From: Armillaria gallica
Lineage: Eukaryota; Basidiomycota; Agaricomycetes; Agaricales; Physalacriaceae
DNA length: 64,000 bases
Direction of reading: 5' to 3'
NCBI GenBank assembly: GCA_037576215.1
Contig: JBANDB010000007.1
Location: forward strand, 5,177,001 to 5,241,000
This document shows positions 12,471 through 24,206 of this stretch, piece by piece; positions within the stretch are counted from its first letter, which is position 1, and every line of letters begins with the position of its first letter. The notes below the pieces were generated by a model. The model worked only from the letters and a program-made list of their open reading frames with translations, searched no databases and had not been told where the DNA came from. The position numbers and the translations under genes were made by a program.

Positions 12471-14710
12471 ACTTCGTCTATATACATCTGATCCTATTTC
12501 CTTGGACCTGGGGTTGTAACATTCATCGCGGTCATAACAGACTTTATTCGCTATGAAAACCCACGTTCGATTTCCATGATACGTACTTCTGTAGTCTTTT
12601 AGGACAGTTTTTCCCTATGGTCTTGACATTTTACCACAGTTTTTTTTCGACAACGAGAATAGAACCATAGCACTGGGGTTTGTGCGCTGTATGGACAGTG
12701 CCGAATAATACTACCTACCACTTGATTCCACAAACGAAGGCTGGCAGCCTGTACCCCATAATTTGGGTTTGAGAAGAGAATGTTCTCGGCAAGTCAATTC
12801 AACTAGAGAGTATGATACTCACGTATGCTTAACGTGTTCAATCCATCCCACTAGCATGCTCTGTGTTGGGCCCGTCGAGCACAGATGCTCGGTGTCACTG
12901 CTGGGAAGTATGCCGTCGTCGCTGTATGCATATCAGCACTGAGTGTAGCTTCGAGATTCTGCAAGTAATTTCGAGACCGCCATTGCACTATTGAAGGTAG
13001 TATACCATAGTATCGGCGACATTGTGCTCAGGCTGGTCATGAACATCCGGTTGGTTGGTTGAATAATATTTTTACTGAAATTGAGGATGTCCAGCTTGTA
13101 CTGCAATGAGTAGCGGCGTGAAAGCATTCGTGGGAGAAATTCCTGTAAAATATTCATACGGAATCCGATGAGGATGGGACGCACTGACAGCTCGGTCACG
13201 CCCTTCAACGTTGACCACCACGACGTCAACCCGGGCCGCCACCAACCACAGTCTCACTCATGCAGTTTTTCCTAATGAATTAACGGCTCATCAATATTGT
13301 CTCGCAACGATGGTATAGACCTTTGGAATGCTGGAGAGACGTCTGGCGTGGAGCTCGAGGGTAAGGGTCACCCTGACATTTGGGTAACTGGTGAGCTTGA
13401 TACGGTCATCTTCAATGCAAAGCCCATTGAATTCGTCTTCTGCAGGGACGGAAGGCATCGAGCAGCATTCGATGCTAGCAGTGGGACCGCCGAATCGTTC
13501 AAACCCATCCAAAACGTCTGCGGCACCATCGACCGAGACAACGACCTCCGCCCTCACTCTCAGAGCGGCGGGACGGAAGGCATCGAGCACCATTCGATGC
13601 TAGCAGTGCTACCGCCGTTCATGATGGCTGTGAGCATCAACAACCCTCAGCACTACTGTAGGGCATATTCCTCGGTTTGCTCAGAGCGTCGGATTCAGCT
13701 CGCATGTCGATACGAGAATCCAGGAACCATTCTTGGTTATCGGCATGGCCGTTTTCAAGACTATGGAAGAATTGTGGTCGAACGATTCACTCGGGACGTT
13801 TTTCCGCACTGTGCGTCGCGGCCAATCAAACGGCGACGGTGACGCTTTGAGGATTAGCATGCGCGCCGTTCTATGGGCCAGGACGTCCGGATGTGGAGCC
13901 TTCCGTTCTCAACACTGCAATGGGCGTGGCAGAATCCTCACCGTCATTTTATTCTTTTTCGAATAAGCCTTCAGATGTGTCTTGCCATGTGTAGACCTTC
14001 TCGGTATTCTTGATTAGCTTCCTGCGGAGATATGGTGAGTGAATCACCTATCTTCTCTGACCAGTGACTGTACTTGTCATTTCAGAGCTTGGCACGATGC
14101 GGCATCTCAAGAAGACACATATATGCGTAGTCTTCACAAGCTGGGTGCCGTACATAATCTGCGCACAGTTGGACATTGGAGGATATATTATCTAGCTGGA
14201 TAGAATATCGCCGACTAGCATCGTCTTAGGCGATAGGTTGAAGGTCCAGAAACTACTGTCCAAAGTTGCAAGCTAAGACCTGGAAGAAGGGACGACCGGC
14301 TGGTATGTCAGGACCTCGTTGCCCAGAGAGTATACCAGTAACTCATACCTTCTGGGTTGATTGGAAGACGATGAATAGGCGTACGGCACTCTGACATGTC
14401 AAGGACGATGTAGGTACATGATATACCTCTGATGCTTGTGTCCTGAGCAATTCCGTGGCAGTACTCCAAGCATTAGCGCCCGGCCCCCGCACTCAGTCTG
14501 CATCCAGAGATTCATAATGGCCAGTCTTTTTAGTCTGCACCTACCTGCGTCTTCCTCGGACCATAATCTGGGAGTTCCGCATGCTGCAAGCTGCCGCACT
14601 ACACATTCCCCAGCGAGGCCGAACGCCCTTTTGAATGATCTGGCGTCCTTGCTGCTGTGGCTTGCCATTAGTGTAAGGATCCAAGGAAGGCGCCTGTTCG
14701 CCCATTTTTT
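12471..14710. other. 2.2-kb interval with an internal tandem duplication
   Basis: No recognisable protein. A 181-codon plus-strand frame (13297-13842) is open but carries no known domain, and the opposite strand is open over part of it, so its coding status is doubtful. About 46 nt starting GGGACGGAAGGCATCGAGCA at 13445 is repeated at 13570. The remaining sequence, including 13980-14710, holds only short frames. Confidence 0.35.
13445..13615. repeat. two-copy direct repeat, 125-nt spacing
   Basis: About 46 nt at 13445-13490 recurs at 13570-13615 with few changes. The 125-nt offset is not a multiple of three, so the same peptide (TEGIE.HSMLAV) appears in two different frames. This points to a local duplication that broke any reading frame. 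Confidence 0.75.
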
Positions 14711-15200
14711 CCGTATCCTGTACAATGAAGTCGATGTGGAGCCTTGCTTGGCAGCTGTCCGTTGGTGGAGATCATCTTCAGCATCCGCGCAGGTCTTAAA
14801 AGTCCTAAGAATTTCCTCGTGTCCAGCGTCATCTCCGTAAGTCTACTCCACTGTGTATGGGTCATTACGGTCGCCGCCGACACCACTCTGAGTTGGAAGC
14901 AGGACAATAAGGAAGGAGGAAGGATGCAGTCCAATCGTGTCAGTTCCTCCTTCCTTATTGTCCTGCGACCGCTGGAGAGAAAAGGGAGAACATGGCGCGG
15001 CACTAAGCCTGAGGCCGGCGCATCATTGAGGCAGGGCGAGTGCGAAAGCGTCACAGCGTCCGTCAGCAAGGATCTGCCGACAATATCCTCTCTGCCAGGC
15101 TCTCCTGCCAACCAAGGCAGTTTCCAGTCATGTCACGGTTCACATCACGAGAGGATACAAAGGCGTACCGGCTACTTTTCCAGGCTTCCCTCCGCCCACG
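14711..15200. repeat. duplicated upstream block of reductase copy 2, with a perfect hairpin
   Basis: Paralogous to window positions about 1-502. It differs by an insertion of roughly 34 nt that is not in copy 1. The insertion supplies the left arm of a perfect 23-bp inverted repeat: 14899-14921 pairs with 14944-14966 across a 22-nt loop. The right arm corresponds to sequence present in diverged form in copy 1. Confidence 0.75.
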
Positions 15201-16899
15201 ATGTCCCTTCCAAGTACAGATATGTCCTTCGGTCGGTTCCAAGCTACTCCGATGATCCCAGCTCACAACCTGTTTGTAGTACGCCTTGGATCATCTGGGA
15301 TGAAGGTGTCAAAGATTATCCTCGGTTGCACAGTATATGGGAGTTCCGATTGGTATAGTTGGGTGCAAGATGAAGAAGAGAGCATCAAGCAGATCAAGGC
15401 TGCGTACGTCATTGTCTACGTCTTTTTCCAATACTCATCTTGCTCTTCACCAGTTACGATCTCGGAATCAACACATTTGACACCGCCAATGTAAAGATTT
15501 TGCATGCCCTTTTCACTATCCGACATCTGCACGTTGTTAGATCTACTCTAACGGACAATCCGAAGTTGTACTAGGGAAGGCCATCAAGCAGCACGATTTG
15601 TTGCGGGAGAAGATTGTTGTAATGACAAAGGTTGGTGGGTTTTGGATCGTTTTCACACGGGAATGACATCTGTGCAGGTTTTCCACCCAGTAACACGGTC
15701 CATGAACGAACGGATCCCAGGTCGAGCATCAGCGCTCGCCGATTACAACGGATATGTGAACCAGTATGGACTCAGTCGCAAGGTCCGGGCCTACTCTTAC
15801 TCTAGTTATATACTCATCGAAGACTTCAGCACATTTTTGATTCGGTTAAGAGGAGCCTGGACCGTCTGCAACTGGATTATGTCGATGTTCTTCACTGTCA
15901 TGAGTTCGACTCCGAGACCCCGATCCATGAGACGGTGAGGACATTACAGGTTCTATCACTCTCATAGACTGAACTCAAATTGTTTAGATGCAAGCTCTTC
16001 ATGACGTGGTAACAGCTGGTTATGTTCGATATATCGGAATGTCGACTTGTCGCGCTTGGCAATGTACATCGGTTCTCTCTCTCACGCTGATGTTATGTCC
16101 TGACATCATCTCTTCGCGCACAGTCCTCATCATGCAAAGTACTCTCTTCGAAGAGGCCATCTCGATATTACTAACAATCTGTATTTGGAGGTTACGCGCT
16201 CAACCATCACTTGACGCCATTCATCGCGGTGGAAAACGACTATAATCTTCTCTATCGCGAGGACGAACATGAGTTATTGCCTGCCTTGAAGGTTTGTCTG
16301 GTGTGCAGAATAGTTCTAGCGGTATCTGACATTCACCGCAGCATTTCGGTGTCTCTTCTGTGCCTTGGTCCACACTTGCTAGCGGTGCTGTCATCCTACC
16401 TCTGCATCGGCAGCTTATTACGCTTGCCGATATCAGGTATGTGCATCTTATGTACGCTGTATGATTTGCTCACACGCCCGACAGAACTACCCAAAACCGT
16501 CCAACGTGGCATAATACGATTATCTCCAGGTGATTCATACATCTGTCTATGTATCATGCTCCTGACACCTCTTCCTACATCAAGGGTGGAAGAGATTGCT
16601 AGCCGGAGAAACATCACCATGACGCAAGTCGCCGTTGCGTGGTCCCTTAGTCGAGAAGGTATGGTCAAATGGAAGTGTTTTATGTAAAAATCTACTGATG
16701 TCCTTGGCGCAGGTGTTTGTGCCTTGGTCATCAACGCATCGTCCACTGACAAACTTTTAGACGCTGTTGGTACGTGCGTGTTATTCGCTTTCATTTCCCG
16801 GTAATGGTGTGTTTGATAGGCGGTTTGAATGTGGTGCTCACTCCCAACGAAATACAGTATCTAGAAGAACCGTATAGTCCTCAAAAGCTTCGTTGTTAA
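15201..16899 (+). CDS. aldo/keto reductase, copy 2 (13 exons, apparently intact)
   Basis: Paralog of the gene at 503-2208, with the same exon-intron plan including the tiny FLIMQ exon. All tetrad residues are kept: the NTFDTAN Asp, the IYSNG Tyr, the VVMTK Lys and the LHCHEFD His. Differences are scattered substitutions, for example VPWSTLASG for VPWSTLARG and TLADIR for SLPANVG. Introns have drifted as well, but every splice site is usable and no frameshift is seen. The last exon ends SPQKLRC. Two intact copies about 15 kb apart suggest a recent segmental duplication; whether both are expressed is unknown. Confidence 0.87.
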
Positions 16900-18934
16900 A
16901 GAAGTGCGTAACACTGTTTCTCAGACCTCAGGAATATATATAGCCAGTGGGAACGAATTGTATATTATCATAATCATTTTCTTCTAGCGTCACTGGTCTG
17001 TAGGCGTTGGTGAAGAAAAATAGAACGGCTACTTGTCTGAATCATCTGTGACGGTCCTGCATTGATACGCATGTCATGACGTTCAAAGGATGGAGGTATC
17101 CCAAACTTCAACGAACAGGGTCAAGATATCGCCGTTCCAAGGGGAAACACGAGTAATACGTCGCGAAGCCACGGATGAAATTAAAACGTAGTTCCTCATC
17201 AGGAGGTTCTTGATATTAACACCATGAGGACACGCGCAGGCTCGACCGGTTGCGGAGACCGGGCGCTGAGTAAGTATAGGTTCCGAAGTCTGACCGCATA
17301 CATGACCTCATTCGCAACGTCAAATGATCAAAGACCTCCAATAATACGCCTAAAGATCCCTGAATATGGCAGTACAGGCCATCATCACTGCACGGTGAAT
17401 TCGCCGTGGAGAAGTCACCATTCATGGACCTGAACGAACATGGATGTCATCTTCGGAAATGATAGTATGTTGCCACGAGGATTCTAAGAAGGTTAATGTC
17501 GCCCTGTAGAATCGGAGACAATAGTTTCACAATCACTTGCTTCTCTCCAACTCAGCGTCAAGGCGAAGCACGCTGACCGCCAACCATGCAGCATGTCCAG
17601 ATTCTGTGCTGCCTCTGAAAAACTTGCTACCGTCACTTCCTTTGGGACGATCAGATAACGTTCCCGAAGATACCAAAGACCAGTCTCCGAGACTAGAAGC
17701 AAAGCACGAAAGTTCCCTATATCATGGTACGCCAACCACGCCTTTACTATGAGACTGGAACCCCTCAGGATGTCACTGACTTCGTGTAATCTCATCGAGA
17801 TATACGCCCTTTTGATAGGTCACTACATGAGCACGTTGTAGCCGCCATCCGACACGACGAAAGCTAGACCCTTGGACAGGGTTGTCTCTTGATCGTCCGA
17901 TAGCGCACTTCTATCTGAGTTAGGCGAACCATCGGACTGGGTAATCTAGAGATGAGGGTCGTGCCAAGAGTCAGAGCTATTGTAAGGATATGAAAGCGTT
18001 ACCTCCTGGTCTTGGGCTACCTTTTTACTCCAGTGATAGACTCAATCAAATGTGCCGTCGCCAAACCTGTAGCTCTTTACTAGAATTTTGTATCGACAGG
18101 TTAAGTAGACGGAAAGGACGTGTCAACATGACGCATTCACTTTTTCTCCTCTCTTTCAGAAATAAGTTGTTCTGCATCAAGCTTTGTATCAGCGACCGCC
18201 GTGATTATTACAAAGAAAGACTCTGCACGTTCTACGTGACGGCTCGTCCAGGTAATGATTTTTGATGATGAAACCGGTCTTCGGAATATCTACATCGTTG
18301 TATTTCAGCCTACCTTTCAGTTGAAAGATTTTACTAGATCATGATCGAATTATGCTGGTACTTACGCTGGGTGCAATATCATACAAGATAGTTACGCCAG
18401 CCGGGCGAGTTCGAGGGAATATGTTCGCGGGTCTGCATTCATGAGATCGTGGTATTCGGCGCATATGGACCACCACCTTCGTAGTCATCAGTCAATTGAT
18501 GATAAAGATGTTAGAATGCAAATAACGAGCGTACCAACATTAATACAAAAATTCCGGCGATCGGCATTGGGTCCAAGACCCGGAATCCGGGCCGTACCAC
18601 TTTCCAACTCAGAACGATCTCGCAAAATCTAAGCGCTCACCTAGCCGTTTTTCTGGCTTGGGCCATTTTCATTCCGTTGAATAACAGGTCCTTGCCATGC
18701 CGCTCATATCCGGAGATTGGATTGCTAAATATGAAAGGGTTGGATCGACCCCAAAGGCAAAACTTGAACATCTATTCGAGCATCCGAATCGTAGCCATGA
18801 AAAATGGTTCGTAACGAGGTATGGACGGTGCAATATTTCTCAATGCGTCATTTATTGACACTGCGACTTAAACGTCATGTCCACGGGATATCAATATAAG
18901 ACACTTGTTCCCTCGCCTCTGAGACAAAATCATA
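16900..18934. other. 2.0-kb interval without a confident gene
   Basis: Short frames only. A 100-codon minus-strand frame (17493-17795) and a 91-codon plus-strand frame (17990-18265) show no domain or splice pattern I recognise. The last 50 bases hold a TATA-like AATATAAG at about 18893, which probably belongs to the small gene that follows. Confidence 0.4.
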
Positions 18935-19365
18935 ATGGTCGACTCGACTATGATGACCTCAGCTCAACAGCAAGATTACAGAAGCAATCCAAGAAACTTT
19001 CAAGACGAACATGGCCATCAAGTCACTCGTGATGCTGTCCCTTCTATGCCGGTGGGCGGTACGCAGTTTCCGTTTCTGTTCGCCTTCGCAAGACAGCTGA
19101 TATGAAGTGACCCAGATCCTATCGAGTCCACCGGTACTGGCTACGGTAATACTACCGAAGCGGCTACCTTGTCTCAAGCTAGTCGACATGCCTATGAGGG
19201 TATCTGGATTTTTTATCTACTCTTTCAAAACACTGTCATGTTTCTTCAGGCAATGGTCAGACCGCCGCCGGAAAAATCTCCCATTCCGAATGCGCTGAGA
19301 GAGGTCGTGAAAAGAAGGCGAGTACGAGTGTTGAACGCATATCTGTCTCTTATGTCGACATGTAG
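18935..19365 (+). CDS. small hydrophilic protein, three exons, unassigned
   Basis: Exons 18935-19051, 19127-19199 and 19250-19365 join in phase across two canonical introns (75 and 50 nt) to give about 101 residues. The protein is polar and Gln/Asn/Ser/Thr-rich. It starts MVDSTMMTSAQQQDY, has a Gly/Thr patch STGTGYGNTTEAAT, and ends in a charged region containing TAAGKISHSECAERGREKK. The order (disordered head, then a GK.../G..EK segment) loosely recalls fungal CsbD-like or hydrophilin stress proteins, but I cannot assign it. A TATA-like element lies about 40 nt upstream. Confidence rests on splice phase, not homology. Confidence 0.45.
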
Positions 19366-20378
19366 ATGGAGACTAACCATAGTCCAGATGCTTGTGTATG
19401 AATTATGTGTGCTGAATTTAACGTGCACCAATAAAAATGTCTAACTTCTCATCTTCTCCCACAAATACATATTTTATGGAGGTATCCGAACTCTTCTCTA
19501 CTTGGTTCAATCCTCCTTTTCAAGCGACGCCTTTTCCGAGACCTCTCCATCTTCTTGGCGAACACTGCGCATATGCGTCACCGTCTTCTCCTGAAGGTCT
19601 GTCATGGAAACCCTTGTGTCACGATCCGCCTGTATACTGTGTTACTCAAAGACAGAGATACGCGTTAGATACAACGCACCTTAACAGACACTTCCGAATC
19701 TGTCGCCAGAAACTCGTTCCATCCTTCCGCGCCGTCGACAGGAGCGGACGTCTGATACCTGCTCTTCGACAAACTCTTCCGCTTTTCTCTTTCAATAACC
19801 TTTCGAACAGTCAGACCCAGAATTCCGACAAGGCAAATTAGATGGCACATACCACTGGATCGTTGCCGTGCACCGAACTAAAGTGATACTAGGTTAAACC
19901 AACCTTCTGGTCGTGGGAAATAATTTGGCTAACCTAGAGTTTCGGGTTACTCCCAAGAGCGCGCGAGTTGGTATTCTTGCACCTTTCTTGAGTACGAATG
20001 GAATGACTGGGTACATGATGGTTGGTGTTCGAGTCTTTCCCGATTAGCCTATGTATGATTGTGAACTCATTGACGTCAGTGGGGACCAACATAGTTCCAC
20101 TTCAGTGGCGAAACGTCTGCGATCGTGGAGCGATCAGGTGGCTACATTATCATAGTACAATCATAGTACAGAGGTGGCTGAACGTGGCCAGTAGTAGCAG
20201 AAGAAGTAGACACCAACATTATTTAGAATATGAAGGTCCCTCAAAGTACATACAGAATCTCAGGCAACAAAATCTGCTACATAATAATCGTTCGTAGCTC
20301 AACATTGTGAAAAGCATTTTGCTGGTATTCACAGATGGAAAGGTACTGACGGCTGCGGCAGTGCATTCCTGGCATCAA
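19366..20378. other. 1.0-kb interval without a confident gene
   Basis: One 134-codon plus-strand frame (19437-19841) is Pro/Ser/Leu-rich and matches nothing I know. The rest is AT-rich, with a short repeat ATCATAGTACA at about 20148 and 20160. It is probably intergenic between a plus-strand and a minus-strand gene. Confidence 0.4.
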
Positions 20379-21739
20379 CTAGATGGTTCGCTACATTAAC
20401 CCGGTCAATAAAGTTCATAAATGCTACACAGGAGTGTCCAACCTTCAGCTCTGACCATTCGAGAATTAAACTTTTTAGGCGAGCCTTGAGGCAGCCCTTG
20501 CATTCGTCGCATGAAATGTACTTATTCGCAAGTACCTGAAATGCGCTCTCAATCCTGCTAGCCGTCATTCCTGGAAACGCGTCACCATGAGTTCAAGATC
20601 AACGGAACGCATATCGCGACTGACCGGCATTAGCACTACACACCAGATACGCTGCACAGAATGCCCACGCCCGAGTCAGAGACTTCTGAGCTATGAAGTC
20701 GCACGCCGAAGTGGCAGGATGGTGGGCCGGGGGGATAGAAAGCGCGCACTTTAATGCGTTGATACGAGTTGTCTGGAGGTCAAAGAGACGCTTGAGATAT
20801 ATAGGATTTATGAGTTGCGCCATCTCATTGCTCATCGTGGCGATTTTGAAGGAGAGTAGGTGACTCGATGCAGCGGCGGCAAGGTCTGCGAGATCATGAC
20901 GCGAGGCAACGACATAAACCTTCAGTGGCGAGAGTGGCATCATGTAGCGGATATCTTTGAAGAGTGGCGATGACGGTGAGACGAATTCCTTGGGTTCCAA
21001 GCCATATTTCGGAAAGAGGTTGACTGCCGCCATCAGGGTATCGATGCTGTGCCGGAATTGCAAGCATGATATGCGATGAATCGCGTGCAAAATGATGTTG
21101 AGCATTTCAGATGTCTCCGGGACGAAAATCCGAGGTACATGGTGGTCCAAGAATTTGTTAAATCCGTTCGTCGACGCAATGACGACTTCGCGATAACGGA
21201 CCTCGAAGAGAACGGAATCTGAGGAAACGAGCTGCGTGTCTGGAAGATAGCCATGGTACTTGAAAGTTGTGTTGAATTTGGTTGAGATGGTCTTCACGTC
21301 AGCGTCAGCCTGCAGTGAAGGGGTTAACTTTGTGTCGACACTGGAAAAAGATATGCTCACGGGAAATGAGTTAGTCTCGGGGTCATTGCCTTCAAGTTGA
21401 AACGCCACTCCAGTCCCAGCCTTACCACAACCTCCCGTACTCGTATTCGTTATTAAGGAAACGGTATCAGGCACGGCGATGTTATGATATTTATCCACTT
21501 GGCCATTGACCCAGTGAGGGTCCATTCGCAAGGTTATATCGCATTCTTCCCTGTTCGGCCCGCTAGGTACAAGATCTAACTCGTTAGCAGTTGACCCCTG
21601 GGAGAAGTGATAGGTATTTACACCGTCAACCAGAACAAATACTTACGAGAGCCGGTACAGAGGCTGTTCCACCTGGAAGGCCTTGCAGGGCTGTCTGGCT
21701 TGCACCACACTCTTCTACATCAGATACAGTGTTGAACAT
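20379..21739 (-). CDS. BTB/POZ-like protein, family copy 3
   Basis: Third BTB-like paralog and the closest to copy 1: both share ISTKFN, DTQLVSSDSVLF, LNIILHAI and KSLTRAW. Reading on the minus strand, the first exon starts MFNTVSDVEECG at 21739. An intron lies at about 21592-21646, then a long exon runs to 20625. A 54-nt intron (20571-20624) joins NAG to MTASRIESAF, and the exon with the Cys pair SCDEC and LEWSELK follows. Reading through the next stretch gives about 34 extra residues, but removing 20391-20442 (donor GTTGGA, weak) yields the same R-T-I-stop as both paralogs. That conservation is why I place the stop at 20379. Confidence 0.68.
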
Positions 21740-22888
21740 TGTTAATATAGGATCTATGGCATCGCTTGATTCATTCCACTGTTATACAAGGATGAGGACG
21801 TTGTGTGCGACGGATAACGAAATCACCTACAGGCAAGGTTGCTGTGCCGAAGACATCATTTTGGAAGGATGCTCGGGCAGCATCCACTGCCCAGATGATA
21901 CTTGGAGCGCCGAGAGCGGACGATGCTTGCTTCCGGTCTGGCGTCTGATCGCCTACTTAGATGGACAAGTACTTAGCACAAGAAAGGGTCACCCACGAAA
22001 TCAAAGGAAGACATCACGTTTTTCGAAAGGGCCATGTTAGTACGACACTCCGCCGTCTCCGACTCAAACTTGAAAATAGAAGAGGGCATGCAGGGCAGAG
22101 GCTACGCATTGAATCAATATCCTGACGGAAAAAAAGCAGAATAGGTACGGAAGGAATAGCCATTATATTTGTACCTGAAAGCGTAGGGAGAGGAAGTCCC
22201 AGAGACAGAGCAGGCCTGCCAGCTTTCCGGCGATTGGAAGTTTTTGTGATACCAGATTTCAGGAGCATGTTATTGGAGTTCATGGAGGAGACACGGGGGT
22301 AATGATGAGGCTGTTATCACTGAAGGTCTTCCCTTTTATCTGGAGGAACGCAGAAGACTAAACCTGATAGATCAAAGAGCTCCATGCCTGCCGGATATTG
22401 AATTACGAGGCTTTATCATTGGAGCTGGACTTGGACGTACCCGTCTTGAGTTCTTGATAATTCTAGAATGACATTGTCAAAATCTTGCCTCAGATTCAGC
22501 AGAGAGGTGCCAATATCAGCGAGGAAAAGTGGGAGGGATGCCAGCTGTCTCGGCCTGTCGGGTGAGTTGTGAAAACCTGCGTATCCGAGTCTGTAAGAAC
22601 TCTCAGAAATCTATATGATATCATTAGTGGAGTTAGTTTCTCCACTCTGTTTATATTAGAATCAACACCATGACAGCCGGTTGGACACTGGCGTTCTTTA
22701 CAGTGGGAAGAGGATATAAAAAGCTGCCATCATGTCGCAAGGATCAGTAGGGAGCCACAATGTGCAGTGTTTTCGCTTTATTCCGTTATTCACGCGTGTC
22801 AAATCTTTCCCTAGATGGCTCGTAGGAATTCCCTTATAATTAGACGTTTCAACGAGCTGCATCCTGATTTTGTGGTAGAATCAACACG
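21740..22888. other. 1.1-kb interval without a confident gene
   Basis: Frames are short on both strands. A 149-codon plus-strand frame (21591-22040) overlaps the first exon of the BTB gene on the other strand and is a shadow of it. No repeat or RNA gene was recognised. Confidence 0.4.
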
Positions 22889-24206
22889 CTAAATGATAGA
22901 TTGTGAATTATCTGAGAGGCCCGACACGATCCTCTGGAGACGAGGATAGGCCGCTTTTATACTCCTGGTAAACTCCTCACACCGCGGCCACCCAAACAAC
23001 CTCAGAGTCTCCACCTTTGGAAATAGCACGATCGACTCTATAATCCGCTGCCTCACCACACTCTCGGTCCTCGCAGTCATCGATGGATCGACATGCAAGT
23101 TGTAATCCCTGTGAGGAGGTGCTCATATCTAGGGGTCACACTTAGCCACTCCTCCGACACGTTCAAATCCGCAAGGGGAACATCGAGGGTGTCGATGGAA
23201 TCACGGAGGGCGACGTTCTGGAAAAACATTTGCACGGCACTCGGGGTGGCGGTGTGATGGTGCTGAAGATGACCGAGCCGTAGCAGGTCGCTCTCTGAAG
23301 CTGGGGCATGGAATCAGGCGAAGAGAGTAATCGAGACAGACACTCTGCCGTTGAGCTGAAGTCTTTCAGCTCAGGAAGGGAACCTGGGGCAAGAAAAGCG
23401 TCGTCGGAGATCACCCTGAGCATGAGATTGCCGATTGTGGGATGACGCGATAGAAAAGGCGTAACGCGACTTAGATGAAGATCAGGACACCGGATGTTGA
23501 GTTTCTTTCAAGGATGGAAGGGAGAGGAGGGCAGCAAGGCACGAATGTCCACGTCGACCAGCGAGACTTGTGTTAGGGGCGACAGCATCATTGTGCTGAG
23601 GGTCCAATCACGGAAGAAATCTGCAAACATGAAATGTGCGCGGGAGAGGGTGATATCCTTGAGCGTGTTGACGACGGGTCCGTCGAACTTGGCCCCTTCG
23701 GGGTACTCGACTTGGGGTGCGTTGTTTATATCGAGTGTATGGCACCGCACGAAGCGCAGGTGACAGAGGAGGCTGCAGATCGCCGCACAACAATCCATGG
23801 GGGAATACGACGCTGGCGATGGGAAGAGCGCTGGCAATCCAGGGAAGTGCAAAAATAAAGACTGCAATACTCTCTGTGTCTTGAAAAGCCTCGTTACCTG
23901 CTCCATCTCCTTGACGTGCTCCCCCTGCGAGAACTGGAAGGAGAGGAAACCGACGGGGCACCTCATTGAGAACGAAAGTCGGAGAGCGGCGATGCTGTTG
24001 AATGGCAGACGAGAAGAGCCCCCGAACCGCAGACTCGGAGCGGTGGAACGTATGCCGTAAAAATCTGTTTGCGGGGACACGAATTGCGCAAGTGCTACGG
24101 CATTGATTCGTTTACACAAGCAGGAAACGGCAATGAGACTGGGGAGGTCAAGGTCTTGAAAAATGAGGAGTAGGAGTTCGTTTGGGAGATCGTTGAGGGT
24201 GGGCAT
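22889..24206 (-). pseudogene. F-box protein, broken paralog of the 57.8-kb gene
   Basis: Starts MPTLNDLPNELLLLIFQDLD, a clear F-box, followed by LPSLIAVSCLCKRINAVAL. It tracks the intact 460-residue paralog along nearly its whole length. Breaks seen: an in-frame TGA after ALLPSSPFHP with sequence around it that fits two small compensating indels; a frame change near 23250, where QMFFQNVALRDSIDTLDVPL continues in another frame; and another near 23100 before ESVVRQRIIESIVLFPK. The natural C-terminus (SQSII, stop) is still present. With at least three disruptions it is probably dead, though read errors cannot be excluded from one sequence. Confidence 0.8.

Noticed and set aside
13297..13842. A 181-codon plus-strand frame as a real gene
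   Set aside because: It contains a frame-shifting internal duplication, has no recognisable domain, and the opposite strand is open over the same stretch.
503..16899. Biosynthetic gene cluster built around the reductases
   Set aside because: No backbone enzyme (PKS, NRPS, terpene synthase), P450 or transporter lies nearby; the neighbours are BTB genes and relics.
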